From positions 1 to 64,000 of the forward strand of contig JAZRLR010000025.1 of the NCBI GenBank assembly GCA_045646965.1: 64,000 bases of DNA. The letters are read 5' to 3'. Position numbers and translations under genes: made by a program. A model generated the notes under the pieces. The model was not told where the DNA came from and searched no databases. It saw only the letters and a list, made by a program, of their open reading frames with translations. This document shows, in pieces, positions 7,033-15,489 of this stretch (its first letter is position 1; every line of letters begins with the position of its first letter). Source of the stretch: HGM04593 sp045646965. GTDB taxonomy: Bacteria; Bacteroidota; Bacteroidia; Bacteroidales; Bacteroidaceae.

Positions 7033-8096
7033 TCACTTTTTTGCTCCAAACATATAGTGGGCCAAGGTGTTGTTTATTCTCAACACAGAGCTCACCAAAA
7101 GAGAGGCTGCTATAACAAATATTGTAATTGTGAACGTGGCTGCAAATTCAAGGATAGGGAAACTATTCTCAATAAAGAAGTGGAAAAAAGCGCTGTCATT
7201 GAATGGGATAAAAAACCAGTGCAAAAGATAGATATCGAGTGTTCTTTTTCCTATAAATTTCAGTACACGAGACACGCGACCATTACCTGCAAATGTAGCA
7301 CCATTTTTTCTGAACCAACTGAACACTATAATAATGCCGCTCAAAGCCAAAACAAAGCTTATAGAGTAGTTTACATATACATTGTAACCCGACACACCGA
7401 CAAATATGTTTACAAGGAAATATACAGCAACTGCCACCGCTACAATCAATGTTTTGTCTAACAAATATTCAAATTGCTGAAAATATTTCTTCACGAAGGC
7501 ACCTATGACAAAAAAGATGAAATAGTTCAACTTGGTGATTCCCAAAAGAGTAATTATATAAGATGGTACACCCATACGAAATATGGCAGAAAACACCAAA
7601 TTGTTATAAATGACATAACCTGTTATAAGCAATATAACAAAACGCCATATTGTTTTCACCTTAAAGGCATCGAATATCTTCTGCGAGAGTATATATATTA
7701 CGAAATAGGCAAATAATGTAAAAGTAAACCAATATCCACGTTTGTGATCCAATTTCAATGCCTCAATAAAATCATACTCAATTGTATATGTGTAACACAG
7801 CATAAACAGAAATGGAAATATTAGCTGCACAGGAATTTTCTTTTTCAAGAAATTCATAATATTCCCCGCACTCCAGTTGAAATTATCTTTGAAGAAGACA
7901 AAGCCGCTTACAAAGAAAAAGAGAGGTATACGAAATTGTCTTAAATAAAAGTGATAATTTACTATATGTGCGCCATCACTACCAAAGACAAATCCTGCAA
8001 CGTGTGTCATTACCACAAGCAACATTGTGAAGCCTCTCAAGGCGTCGAGGTATTCAATACGTTGCTTTGGGGGGTAATTTGTTGTAAGTCAGTCAT
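7033..8096 (-). CDS. Acyltransferase-3 family membrane protein, off-frame at a C6 tract
   Basis: A membrane O-acyltransferase (acyltransferase 3) of about 354 residues with some ten hydrophobic helices and the N-terminal family motif RIEYLDALRGFTMLLVVMTHV. That motif is split: the natural ATG at 8096 reads MTDLQQIT and then runs into a stop, while the rest of the gene (open from about 8091 with no ATG) is in the next frame. One extra C in the six-C run at 8069-8074 would join them. In this sequence the gene is therefore off. Such enzymes decorate surface polysaccharides. It follows the glycosyltransferase gene by 8 bases and is probably co-transcribed. Confidence 0.75.
8069..8074. repeat. Mononucleotide tract (six C on the coding strand)
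   Basis: Six G on the + strand, six C in the acyltransferase message, at codons 9-11. A change to seven, or to four, restores the frame. It is a candidate phase-variation tract or an assembly or replication error. Confidence 0.6.
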
Positions 8097-8104
8097 TTTA
8101 TAAT

Positions 8105-9178
8105 TTAATTACAGAATTTATCGAGCAAGGGGAAGAGCTCGCCACACACAATATCGGGTGTAACGGCATCGAACTTATTTTCGAGCTGCAAGGTGCTGAC
8201 ATCCTGCACCACATCGCGCACCTCTATGCCCCGGGCAAGGGTAGAGTTCTGCGGAAGCCACTGGCTCTTCTTTGCTTTGGGCGAGAAAAGAGCATACGAG
8301 GGCACTCCCATAGCGTGCACAAGGTGACGTGCTCCGCCTTCGTTGCCAAAGTAGAATGTACAGTTGCTGCACAAGGCCATAAGGTCGCGCAACGACGGCG
8401 CCTCTATATCCATTTTTATGGCTGCGGGGCTGCCAAGCGAGGTAAATATCTCGCGAGCTTCAGCAGCCTCGGCACCGGGAGCGAAGTTAAATATTATCTG
8501 CAACCCTTTGTAACGGTCGAGAATGCAACGGGTAACCTCCTTCATATACTCTATGTTCCACTTTTTTGCGGGTATTTTTGTGGTGACACCCATAAGCAGC
8601 ACGGGACGGGTGAAATCGATGCCTTTAGAGGCCATATATTCACGCGAGCGGGCCTTCTCCTCGTCGCTCACATAGAGCGTGAAATCGAGCACGGGAACTA
8701 TTGGCGCTATGTGCGACAGGGCATCGGCGAAGCGCTGGTTGTGAACCACCACATCTTTGTCGTCGCAAGCCGAGGGGATGTTTATATTCTGGAACATCCA
8801 AGAGTATTTCTTGTAGTGACCTACTCTCAAAGGGATATGTAGCTTAAAGAGTGAGAAGAGCGAAAACATAAGGGTGCGCACCGTAGAGCGTATGTCTATT
8901 ATAACGTCGTATTTCTCGCTGTGAACCACGCGCCACACCTTGCGCATATATTTGAATATGTTACTGTTTTCTGCAGGCGAGAAGGTTATTATTTTGTCTA
9001 TATCGGGATGTCCCTGCACCACGTTGGCTATCTTTTCGTTAAGTACCATATGTACCTCTGCCTCGGGGAAACTTTTCTTAAGGCTGCTGCACAGCGCTGT
9101 GGTGAGAATTGTGTCGCCTATCTGACGGAAACGGATGACAAGAATTTTCTTTACATCTTCTTTTCTGCGATTTTTCAT
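8105..9178 (-). CDS. Glycosyltransferase family 9 (heptosyltransferase-like)
   Basis: A 357-residue GT-B glycosyltransferase of family 9. The N-terminal motif ILVIRFRQIGDTILTTAL and the C-terminal FGNEGGARHLVHAMGVPSYALF match the acceptor and ADP-sugar binding segments of ADP-heptose:LPS heptosyltransferases. Its role is presumably in lipopolysaccharide core or surface glycan assembly at the inner face of the membrane. The start at 9178 is preferred over 9202 because a -7 box (9200-9207) overlaps the latter. The acyltransferase gene follows. Confidence 0.85.
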   Translation of the reverse strand: MKNRRKEDVKKILVIRFRQIGDTILTTALCSSLKKSFPEAEVHMVLNEKIANVVQGHPDIDKIITFSPAENSNIFKYMRKVWRVVHSEKYDVIIDIRSTVRTLMFSLFSLFKLHIPLRVGHYKKYSWMFQNINIPSACDDKDVVVHNQRFADALSHIAPIVPVLDFTLYVSDEEKARSREYMASKGIDFTRPVLLMGVTTKIPAKKWNIEYMKEVTRCILDRYKGLQIIFNFAPGAEAAEAREIFTSLGSPAAIKMDIEAPSLRDLMALCSNCTFYFGNEGGARHLVHAMGVPSYALFSPKAKKSQWLPQNSTLARGIEVRDVVQDVSTLQLENKFDAVTPDIVCGELFPLLDKFCN

Positions 9179-9199
9179 ATCTCTTCTTATTGGTGCTGA

Positions 9200-9230
9200 C
9201 AAAGTTAGTGCTTATTATTTTTATTTGCAA
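9200..9230 (-). promoter_or_regulatory. Promoter of glycosyltransferase-acyltransferase unit
   Basis: Minus strand: TTG (9230-9228), 20 bases, TAACTTTG (9207-9200). It lies about 22 bases before the chosen ATG. The 230 bases upstream, to 9459, hold no gene I can support. Confidence 0.6.
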
Positions 9231-9459
9231 TTATTAACGCTTTCAACTTTTTATCACGGCGCAAAGATTTTGGAGTGTGTTTTAGCTTATATCGCTTGTA
9301 TAAAGTTTTTCTTGCTTTTAAGTTCTTCGGCGAGTCGGTAAAGTTTTTCTTGCCTTCAACTTGCAGGTGTCGATAACTATTTTCTCTCAATCAGATAATC
9401 TTTTTTATTTACACTTTAAAAAAGTGCATCAAAGTCTAAAAAGAAATAAATAGAACCCG

Positions 9460-9651
9460 TTAAAAAACCGCCACCTCACAACCACAGTATTTACACCGCG
9501 GAAAAACATAGACAGAATGCTCTACACATATAGCACAAAGCACACCACAGCGAGGACAAACATAATACCTCTGCCCCGAAAAGAACCTTCGTATACGAGA
9601 ACTCGGCACACGGGCCCCGCATTTACTGCACACAATGTATTTACCTGCCAT
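9460..9651 (-). CDS. Small zinc-ribbon protein
   Basis: A 63-residue protein with four CxxC knuckles: CSKC, CPRC, CAIC and CKYC. Eight Cys in this order suggest two zinc ribbons. Between the first two knuckles is a basic stretch (RIRRFFSGQRYY) that could touch nucleic acid. No other domain fits. The start at 9651 gives MAGKYIVCSKCG; an ATG two codons earlier is possible. No family name is known to me. Confidence 0.55.
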   Translation of the reverse strand: MAGKYIVCSKCGARVPSSRIRRFFSGQRYYVCPRCGVLCAICVEHSVYVFPRCKYCGCEVAVF

Positions 9652-9717
9652 AGTCACGGAATATCGTCACAAAAGCAACACACACGCAAGCTCTTTGTTC
9701 ACAGGCAAATAAAAAAA

Positions 9718-9741
9718 ACATACGGGCTGTAACCCGTATGT
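9718..9741 (-). terminator. Intrinsic terminator of gmd-fcl
   Basis: ACATACGGG and CCCGTATGT form a 9-bp stem with a six-base loop; on the minus strand it is followed by a run of eight T. It stands 26 bases after the fcl stop codon. Confidence 0.75.
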
Positions 9742-9767
9742 TATACACTTGGTGCAGAGGCGCGGTG

Positions 9768-10709
9768 TCAGCGCTCGGCACGCATAGGATTGGAGAGGAA
9801 ATCCTCGTAGGCAAGGCGTATGCCGTCGGCAAGTTCCACTTTGTAGCGCCACCCGAGCTGTGCACTCTTCGACACGTCGAGCAGCTTGCGCGGAGTGCCG
9901 TTGGGCTTGCTTGTGTCCCACAAAATCTCACCCTCGTAGCCCACTGTCTGTGCTACCATCTGCGTGAGTTGTTTTATCGACACCTCTTTGCCTGTGCCTG
10001 CGTTCACTGTCTCGTTGCCGCTGTAATTATTCATCAGGAAGATGCAGAGGTCGGCAAGGTCATCGACATAGAGAAACTCGCGCAGAGGGCTGCCGTCACC
10101 CCAGCAGGTGACACTTTTCACGCCGGTCTCTTTTGCTTCGTGGAAACGACGTATGAGAGCGGGCAGAACGTGGCTGTGGGTGGGGTGATAGTTGTCGTTG
10201 GGGCCATATAGATTTGTGGGCATAAGGCTTATGTAGTCGGTGCCGTACTGCCTGTTGAGATACTCACAATATTTAAGCCCCGATATTTTGGCAAGGGCAT
10301 ATGCCTCGTTTGTGGGCTCGAGTTCCGATGTGAGCAGGCAGTTCTCCTTCATAGGCTGCGGTGCCATACGCGGGTATATGCACGAAGAACCGAGGAACTC
10401 GAGTTTCTTGCAGCCGTTGCGCCACGCTGCGTTTATCACATTCATCTCGAGCATCATATTCTCGTACATAAAATCGGCGAGGGCATTGCTGTTTGCAACT
10501 ATGCCGCCCACCTTGGCTGCCGCAAGAAAGACATATTCGGGCTTCTCGGCGGCGAAAAAACTCTCCACCTGCTCCTGACGGCAGAGGTCGAGCTCGCTGT
10601 GTGTGCGTGTTACGATATTTGTGTATCCCTCGCGCTGCAAGGCACGCACAATGGCCGAACCCACCATTCCGCGATGTCCCGCAACATATATCTTTGAATT
10701 CTTTTCCAT
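9768..10709 (-). CDS. fcl: GDP-L-fucose synthase
   Basis: NADPH-dependent epimerase-reductase that converts GDP-4-keto-6-deoxy-D-mannose to GDP-L-fucose, an extended short-chain dehydrogenase of 313 residues (usual length about 310-320). The cofactor loop GHRGMVGSAIVRAL is at 11-24, and the catalytic Tyr-x-x-x-Lys lies in YALAKISGLKYCEYL near residue 136, preceded by GSSCIYP. It lies 10 bases downstream of gmd, which makes its substrate, so the pair supplies fucose for surface glycans. Confidence 0.95.
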   Translation of the reverse strand: MEKNSKIYVAGHRGMVGSAIVRALQREGYTNIVTRTHSELDLCRQEQVESFFAAEKPEYVFLAAAKVGGIVANSNALADFMYENMMLEMNVINAAWRNGCKKLEFLGSSCIYPRMAPQPMKENCLLTSELEPTNEAYALAKISGLKYCEYLNRQYGTDYISLMPTNLYGPNDNYHPTHSHVLPALIRRFHEAKETGVKSVTCWGDGSPLREFLYVDDLADLCIFLMNNYSGNETVNAGTGKEVSIKQLTQMVAQTVGYEGEILWDTSKPNGTPRKLLDVSKSAQLGWRYKVELADGIRLAYEDFLSNPMRAER

Positions 10710-10719
10710 AATTGCACAA

Positions 10720-11808
10720 CTATTTTACGATACCTCGCTCCAGATACTCGGCAAGGTTGGTGCGTATATGCTCCTCGGCACGCTCCACGGCCACCTTTGC
10801 CATATCCGACTCGACCATAATCTTCACAAGCTGCTCGAAGGTAGTCTTCTGCGGGTCCCAGCCGAGTCTTCGGCGTGCCTTTGTGGGGTCGCCCCAGAGG
10901 TTCACTACATCGGTGGGACGGAAGAAGTCGGGCGACACCTCAATGAGCACTTTGCCCGTAGCCTTGTCGATACCCTTCTCGTTTATTCCCTCGCCCACAA
11001 ATTCAAGCTCAATGCCGACGTGCTTGAAGGCGTGGTAGCAGAAGTCGCGCACCGAGTGCTGCTCACCTGTCGCTATCACAAAGTCTTCGGGTTTCTCGTT
11101 TTGCAGCATAAGCCACATACACTCCACATAATCCTTGGCATAGCCCCAGTCGCGCAACGAAGAGAGGTTACCCAAATAGAGCTTGTCCTGCTTGCCCTGT
11201 GCTATGCGGGCTGCGGCAAGGGTAATCTTACGTGTCACGAAGGTCTCGCCGCGACGCTCCGACTCGTGGTTAAAGAGAATTCCCGAGCAGCAGAACATAT
11301 TATATGCCTCGCGGTACTCTTTTACAATCCAGTGAGCGTAGAGCTTTGCCACAGCGTAGGGGCTGTAGGGGTGGAAAGGGGTATTCTCGTTCTGCGGAAC
11401 CTCCTCAACCTTGCCGTAAAGTTCCGATGTAGATGCCTGGTAGATGCGGCAAGTAGATGCAAGCCCCGACAGACGCACCGCCTCGAGGATGCGCAGCACA
11501 CCCGTGGCGTCTACATTGGCGGTGAACTCTGGAGAGTCGAAACTCACCTGAACGTGGCTCTGCGCCGCAAGATTATAAATTTCGTCGGGACGTACCTTGC
11601 CCACCACCTGCAACAGACTCATAGAGTCGCCGAGGTCGGCATAGTGAAGGTGGAAGCGAGGGTTACCCTCGAGATGTGCTATGCGCTCGCGATAATCGAC
11701 CGACGAGCGTCGTATGGTTCCGTGAACATCGTATCCCTTGTTCAAAAGAAATTCAGACAGGAACGAGCCGTCCTGTCCGGTAATTCCGGTTATAAGTGCT
11801 TTTTTCAT
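10720..11808 (-). CDS. gmd: GDP-mannose 4,6-dehydratase
   Basis: Catalyses the first step from GDP-mannose to GDP-L-fucose. The protein has 362 residues. The nucleotide-binding loop GITGQDGSFLSEFLL is at the N-terminus; the acid-base pair lies in YSPYAVAKLYAHWIVKEYREAY, and RRPTDVVNLWGD-like sequence near residue 310 (FFRPTDVVNLWGDPTKA) matches the substrate-binding end. First gene of the gmd-fcl pair. The 290-base gap upstream to the VanZ-like gene is AT-rich with no further gene seen. Confidence 0.95.
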   Translation of the reverse strand: MKKALITGITGQDGSFLSEFLLNKGYDVHGTIRRSSVDYRERIAHLEGNPRFHLHYADLGDSMSLLQVVGKVRPDEIYNLAAQSHVQVSFDSPEFTANVDATGVLRILEAVRLSGLASTCRIYQASTSELYGKVEEVPQNENTPFHPYSPYAVAKLYAHWIVKEYREAYNMFCCSGILFNHESERRGETFVTRKITLAAARIAQGKQDKLYLGNLSSLRDWGYAKDYVECMWLMLQNEKPEDFVIATGEQHSVRDFCYHAFKHVGIELEFVGEGINEKGIDKATGKVLIEVSPDFFRPTDVVNLWGDPTKARRRLGWDPQKTTFEQLVKIMVESDMAKVAVERAEEHIRTNLAEYLERGIVK

Positions 11809-12090
11809 TATTTACCTGTTTATTTTTTAAGGCCGTAGCCTGCGTTATTTTTATATCGGCCACAATAATAACGCAAAATTTTGAAAATCTTATACAAAAG
11901 AGGCTGCTTTTTAGAAATTCAGAACAACCACCTTGCTGCGACGGCCGCAATTATTAACAAAAGCAAAAAAAGCACCCCGCGGCGCTGTCCTTTTGAAAAA
12001 TAAAAATAAAACTTCATATTAAATTGTTTTAAAAGTTGCTTTTCGCCCCTCGTCGATATTAACTTTGATGCGTTATTTATTATATCGAAT

Positions 12091-12098
12091 TATTTTTG
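12091..12098 (+). promoter_or_regulatory. -7 box next to the VanZ-like start codon
   Basis: TATTTTTG ends only six bases before the ATG at 12105, so transcription would begin at or next to the start codon. The best upstream TTTG is 23 bases away, slightly too far for the usual spacing. Confidence 0.4.
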
Positions 12099-12104
12099 CG
12101 AGAT

Positions 12105-12530
12105 ATGATTATAGACAGAATTGACAAAATATTAAAGAGATACCCCCTCTCACTCGTTGTGCTTACAATTATAATATATCTATCTTTCTTTAAGCCGCCC
12201 AGAAATATAATGAGCGACATAAAGAACATAGATAAGGTGGCACATCTTCTTATGTATGGCGGTTTCTGCTCGGTGGTGTGGTTTGAGTATTTCCTCACAC
12301 ACCTTAAATTCAACCGCAGAAACATATTCTACGGAGCTATTATAGCGCCCATACTCTTCAGCGGGGCGATAGAGATAGGACAGGAGATGCTCACACGCTA
12401 CCGCGGCGGCGACTGGATGGATTTCCTCTTTAACAGCATAGGGGTGATAGGTGCGGCTCTTTTCAGCCTGTTCGTTACAAAGCCCCTGATGATAAAATAC
12501 CATCTGTGGCACAAAAACGGCGTTGAATAG
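12105..12530 (+). CDS. VanZ-like membrane protein
   Basis: A 141-residue membrane protein with four hydrophobic helices. The family motifs are present: DKVAHLLMYGGFC near residue 43 and EIGQEMLTRYRGGDWMDFLFNSIG near residue 95, with the paired acidic residues typical of VanZ-like proteins. VanZ itself gives low-level teicoplanin resistance; most members are uncharacterised envelope proteins, and no resistance cluster is present here. It converges on the CYTH gene with 7 bases between stops. Confidence 0.85.
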   Translation: MIIDRIDKILKRYPLSLVVLTIIIYLSFFKPPRNIMSDIKNIDKVAHLLMYGGFCSVVWFEYFLTHLKFNRRNIFYGAIIAPILFSGAIEIGQEMLTRYRGGDWMDFLFNSIGVIGAALFSLFVTKPLMIKYHLWHKNGVE

Positions 12531-12537
12531 AGCGTGG

Positions 12538-13014
12538 TTATTCTTTCCACAGCTTATAGGGGAAGCGCGACAGATGTCCGTTGTAATATTTCGCTTCGCC
12601 CGTAACCTCGGTTCCCAGGAACGAGGGTTTCTCAAACGGCTCGCAGGAGCTCTGCAGCTCTACCTCGGCCACTACAAGCCCTTCGTTGTCGCCATAGAAC
12701 TCATCTACCTCAAAGGTGTGAGCACCACACTGCACAAGATAGCGGCTCTTGTCTATTATGCCGCCACTGCACAGCTTCATAAGCTCCCACGCCTCGGCCA
12801 CAGGTATCTCCTTTTCCCACTCGAAGCGGCTCACACCTCCGTCGAGCGACGGGCCTTTTATTGTGAGAAAGCCCTTATCGCCACGCACACGCACACGCAC
12901 AGAGTTTCCACTCCCGCGACAGATGTACCCCTGCGCAATGCGGTCGCAAGAGTGTGCCATCTGCTTATAGCAGTCGTCGGCAACAAGGAATTTACGCTCA
13001 ATCTCAACAGCCAT
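12538..13014 (-). CDS. CYTH domain protein (triphosphate tunnel metalloenzyme)
   Basis: A 158-residue CYTH protein. VEIERKFLV at the N-terminus is the signature ExExK strand, and alternating basic and acidic strands (RVRVRGDKGFLTIKG, FEVDEFYG, VVAEVEL) line the tunnel. Bacterial members of this size hydrolyse inorganic triphosphate or similar substrates; the true substrate is unknown. The start at 13014 places the motif at the usual distance. It begins 1 base after prfB ends, so it is probably co-transcribed with prfB. Confidence 0.85.
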   Translation of the reverse strand: MAVEIERKFLVADDCYKQMAHSCDRIAQGYICRGSGNSVRVRVRGDKGFLTIKGPSLDGGVSRFEWEKEIPVAEAWELMKLCSGGIIDKSRYLVQCGAHTFEVDEFYGDNEGLVVAEVELQSSCEPFEKPSFLGTEVTGEAKYYNGHLSRFPYKLWKE

Positions 13015-13015
13015 A

Positions 13016-14131
13016 TCACTCGCCCTCCTCGGCAAATTCCATCAGGTACGATTTTATGAAACCGTCGATTTTACCGTCCATAACTCCACCCACATCCGAT
13101 GTCTGGTAGTTAGTGCGATGGTCTTTCACGCGACGGTCGTCGAACACATAGGAACGTATCTGTGAGCCCCACTCAATTTTTTTCTTGCCCGCCTCAATCT
13201 TGTCTTTCTCGCGCTGACGACGCTTGAGTTCCTTGTCATAGAGCATAGAACGCAGCAGGGCCATAGCCTTCTCCTTGTTCTTGGGCTGGTCGCGAGTCTC
13301 GGTGTTCTCAATGAGAATCTCCTCCTGCTCGCCTGTGTCGGGATCGGTGAACATATATCGCAGACGCACACCCGACTCCACCTTGTTCACATTCTGTCCG
13401 CCGGCACCGCCGCTTCGGAATGTATCCCACGATATGCGGGCTGTTTCGATAACTACCTCAATGCTGTCATCGACCAACGGAGTCACAAACACCGAAGCAA
13501 AAGAGGTCATACGCTTACCCTGTGCGTTGTAAGGCGACACACGCACAAGACGATGAACGCCATTCTCGCCCTTGAGATAACCATAGGCAAAGGGGCCGTC
13601 AATCTGTATTGTGCAGGTTTTTATACCCGCCTCGTCACCCTCTTGAAGATTGATTGTAGATGTCTTGTAGTTATTCGACTCGGCCCAACGCAGATACATA
13701 CGCATAAGCATAGAAGCCCAGTCCTGACTCTCGGTGCCACCTGCTCCCGAGTTTATCTTGAGCACACAGCTCATACCGTCGGCCTCGCCACGAAGCATAT
13801 TCTTGAGCTCGAGCTCCTCGATAGCCGATAGCGCACGGGCATAAGCATCGTCTACCTCCTCCTCGGTGACCATTTCGTCGCGATAAAACTCCAAGGCAAG
13901 CTCCACCTCCTCGGTGCGGTTGTTTACCTCCTTATAACCCTCAATCCATCCCTGCAGAGCCTTCACTTTTTTCATCTGCGCCTCGGCCTCTTTGGCGTTA
14001 TCCCAAAAGCCGGGTGCCTGTGTGCGTAACTGCTCCTCCTCAACCTGTATTATTTTTTCATCTATCGAGAGATACTGTTTCAAGGCAGCGGTACGCTCCT
14101 TTATGTCTTTCAATTGGTCTGCTGTTATCAT
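13016..14131 (-). CDS. prfB: Peptide chain release factor 2
   Basis: Recognises UGA and UAA stop codons and releases the peptide. The 371-residue protein has the GGQ motif (SGGAGGQNVNKVESG) for hydrolysis and the expected stop-codon domain around VRVSPYNAQGKRMTSF. The frame is continuous: after QYL at codons 19-21 the sequence reads CTC TCG ATA, so the CUU-UGA programmed frameshift that controls many prfB genes is absent. Translation here cannot be autoregulated that way. Two tandem near-identical promoters lie upstream. Confidence 0.95.
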   Translation of the reverse strand: MITADQLKDIKERTAALKQYLSIDEKIIQVEEEQLRTQAPGFWDNAKEAEAQMKKVKALQGWIEGYKEVNNRTEEVELALEFYRDEMVTEEEVDDAYARALSAIEELELKNMLRGEADGMSCVLKINSGAGGTESQDWASMLMRMYLRWAESNNYKTSTINLQEGDEAGIKTCTIQIDGPFAYGYLKGENGVHRLVRVSPYNAQGKRMTSFASVFVTPLVDDSIEVVIETARISWDTFRSGGAGGQNVNKVESGVRLRYMFTDPDTGEQEEILIENTETRDQPKNKEKAMALLRSMLYDKELKRRQREKDKIEAGKKKIEWGSQIRSYVFDDRRVKDHRTNYQTSDVGGVMDGKIDGFIKSYLMEFAEEGE

Positions 14132-14162
14132 ATTTTTTTGTATTTTATCTCGTATTATTTTG

Positions 14163-14271
14163 CAAAGATAGTGAAAGGCGAGCGAAGAACAAAATCAAGC
14201 AAGCTTGAGTTTTTATTCCGAGCCGCATCCTATCTTATCTAAAGATAGAAACAAACGAGCGAAGAACAAAA
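14163..14271 (-). promoter_or_regulatory. Tandem duplicated promoters of prfB
   Basis: Proximal: TTTTG (14194-14190), 19 bases, TATCTTTG (14170-14163). Distal: TTTTG (14271-14267), 19 bases, TATCTTTA (14247-14240). The spacers begin alike because a 20-base sequence, CGAGCGAAGAACAAAATCAA on the + strand, is duplicated at 14179-14198 and 14256-14275, 77 bases apart. The distal -7 box has one change in the otherwise invariant G. Confidence 0.55.
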
Positions 14272-14346
14272 TCAAACAAAAATTACAGTAAATAAAATTA
14301 ATCTTGTATTTTTGCACCCGACTACAAACAAGCTATTCAATAATTT

Positions 14347-15420
14347 ATGAAAGTAACGGAACAGAATGTAACGCAGGCAGTTGAGTTGCTGCGTCTGCTT
14401 GTGAGCACCCCATCGACAAGCCGCGAGGAGAGTGACGCAGCCGACAAATTACAGTTCTTTATAGAGCGCAGCACCCCCGTGATGATGGAGATACACCGCC
14501 ATCTGAATAATATCTGGTGCATAGCACCAGGGTTCGATGCCTCACGCCCCACACTGCTCCTCGACGCACACATAGACACCGTGAAACAGGTAGCAGGATG
14601 GAGCACCCACCCCTATGCCCCCATAGTAGACGGCGATAAAATATATGGCCTGGGAACCAACGACGACGGCGGCTCCCTGGTTACGATGCTACAGATATTC
14701 TATCTTTTGTGCAAGAAGCCACAGAAATACAACACCATATTCCTTGCATCGGCCGAGGAGGAGGTATCGGGCAAGAACGGTATAGAGGCAGTTATCCCCC
14801 TGCTGCCGCCCATAACCTGCGCAATTGTGGGAGAGCCCACAAGTATGCAGCCCGCCATAGCCGAGAAAGGCCTTCTTGTACTCGACTGCGTGACACACGG
14901 TGTGTCGGGCCACGCGGCACGCGACATAGGCGACAACGCCATATACAAAGCAATGAAAGAGATTGAGTGGTTCCGCACATATAAATTCCCCAAGTCATCG
15001 CCACTTTTAGGCGATGTAAAGATGAGCGTTACACAGATAAACGCCGGCACGCAGCACAATGTAATCCCCGACACCTGCAGTTTTGTGGTAGATGTGCGCA
15101 CAAACGAGTGCTACACCAACCAGATGATTGTAGATATAATACGCGAGAATGTAAAAGCCGATGTGACACCCCGCTCCACAAGGCTCAACTCCTCGTCGAT
15201 AGAGGCCACACACGCCCTTGTGAAACGCGCCGTGGAGCTTGGCGGAAAACCCTTCGGCTCGCCCACACTGTCGAACCAGGCACTGCTCAATATACCCACG
15301 CTCAAGATAGGCCCTGGCGACTCCACACGCTCACACACCGCCAATGAGTATATTAAGATAAGTGAAATACGCGAGGGAATGGAAATATTTGCAAAGATGC
15401 TCGACGGGCTTGAATTATAA
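14347..15420 (+). CDS. M20 family deacylase (ArgE/DapE type, likely acyl-ornithine deacetylase)
   Basis: A zinc-dependent M20 peptidase-family enzyme of 357 residues. Metal and catalytic motifs are LLLDAHIDTV (about 76-85), GTNDDGG (about 103-109) and SAEEE (about 139-143); a dimerisation domain follows around GVSGHAARDIGDNAIYKA. The end GPGDSTRSHTANEYI resembles the acetylornithine / succinylornithine deacetylases of Bacteroidota. No other arginine or lysine gene is adjacent, so substrate remains inferred. A TATTTTTG box at 14307-14314 probably starts transcription. Confidence 0.8.
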   Translation: MKVTEQNVTQAVELLRLLVSTPSTSREESDAADKLQFFIERSTPVMMEIHRHLNNIWCIAPGFDASRPTLLLDAHIDTVKQVAGWSTHPYAPIVDGDKIYGLGTNDDGGSLVTMLQIFYLLCKKPQKYNTIFLASAEEEVSGKNGIEAVIPLLPPITCAIVGEPTSMQPAIAEKGLLVLDCVTHGVSGHAARDIGDNAIYKAMKEIEWFRTYKFPKSSPLLGDVKMSVTQINAGTQHNVIPDTCSFVVDVRTNECYTNQMIVDIIRENVKADVTPRSTRLNSSSIEATHALVKRAVELGGKPFGSPTLSNQALLNIPTLKIGPGDSTRSHTANEYIKISEIREGMEIFAKMLDGLEL

Positions 15421-15451
15421 GCCTCATCACCGGCAGAAAAGAATCATATAC

Positions 15452-15485
15452 AAAATACGGCTCAACTGTGGTTGAGCCTTATTTT
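15452..15485. terminator. Bidirectional terminator
   Basis: CGGCTCAAC and GTTGAGCC form a stem with loop TGTG, flanked by AAAATA on the left and TTATTTTG on the right. It serves both the M20 gene and the converging ybeY. Confidence 0.75.
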
Positions 15486-15489
15486 GTGT

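Noticed and set aside
9205..9390. 61-codon minus frame upstream of the glycosyltransferase
   Set aside because: Basic, Lys-rich low-complexity product with no ribosome site; covers the glycosyltransferase promoter.
10603..11838. 411-codon + frame opposite gmd
   Set aside because: Antisense shadow of gmd, which is certain from its motifs.
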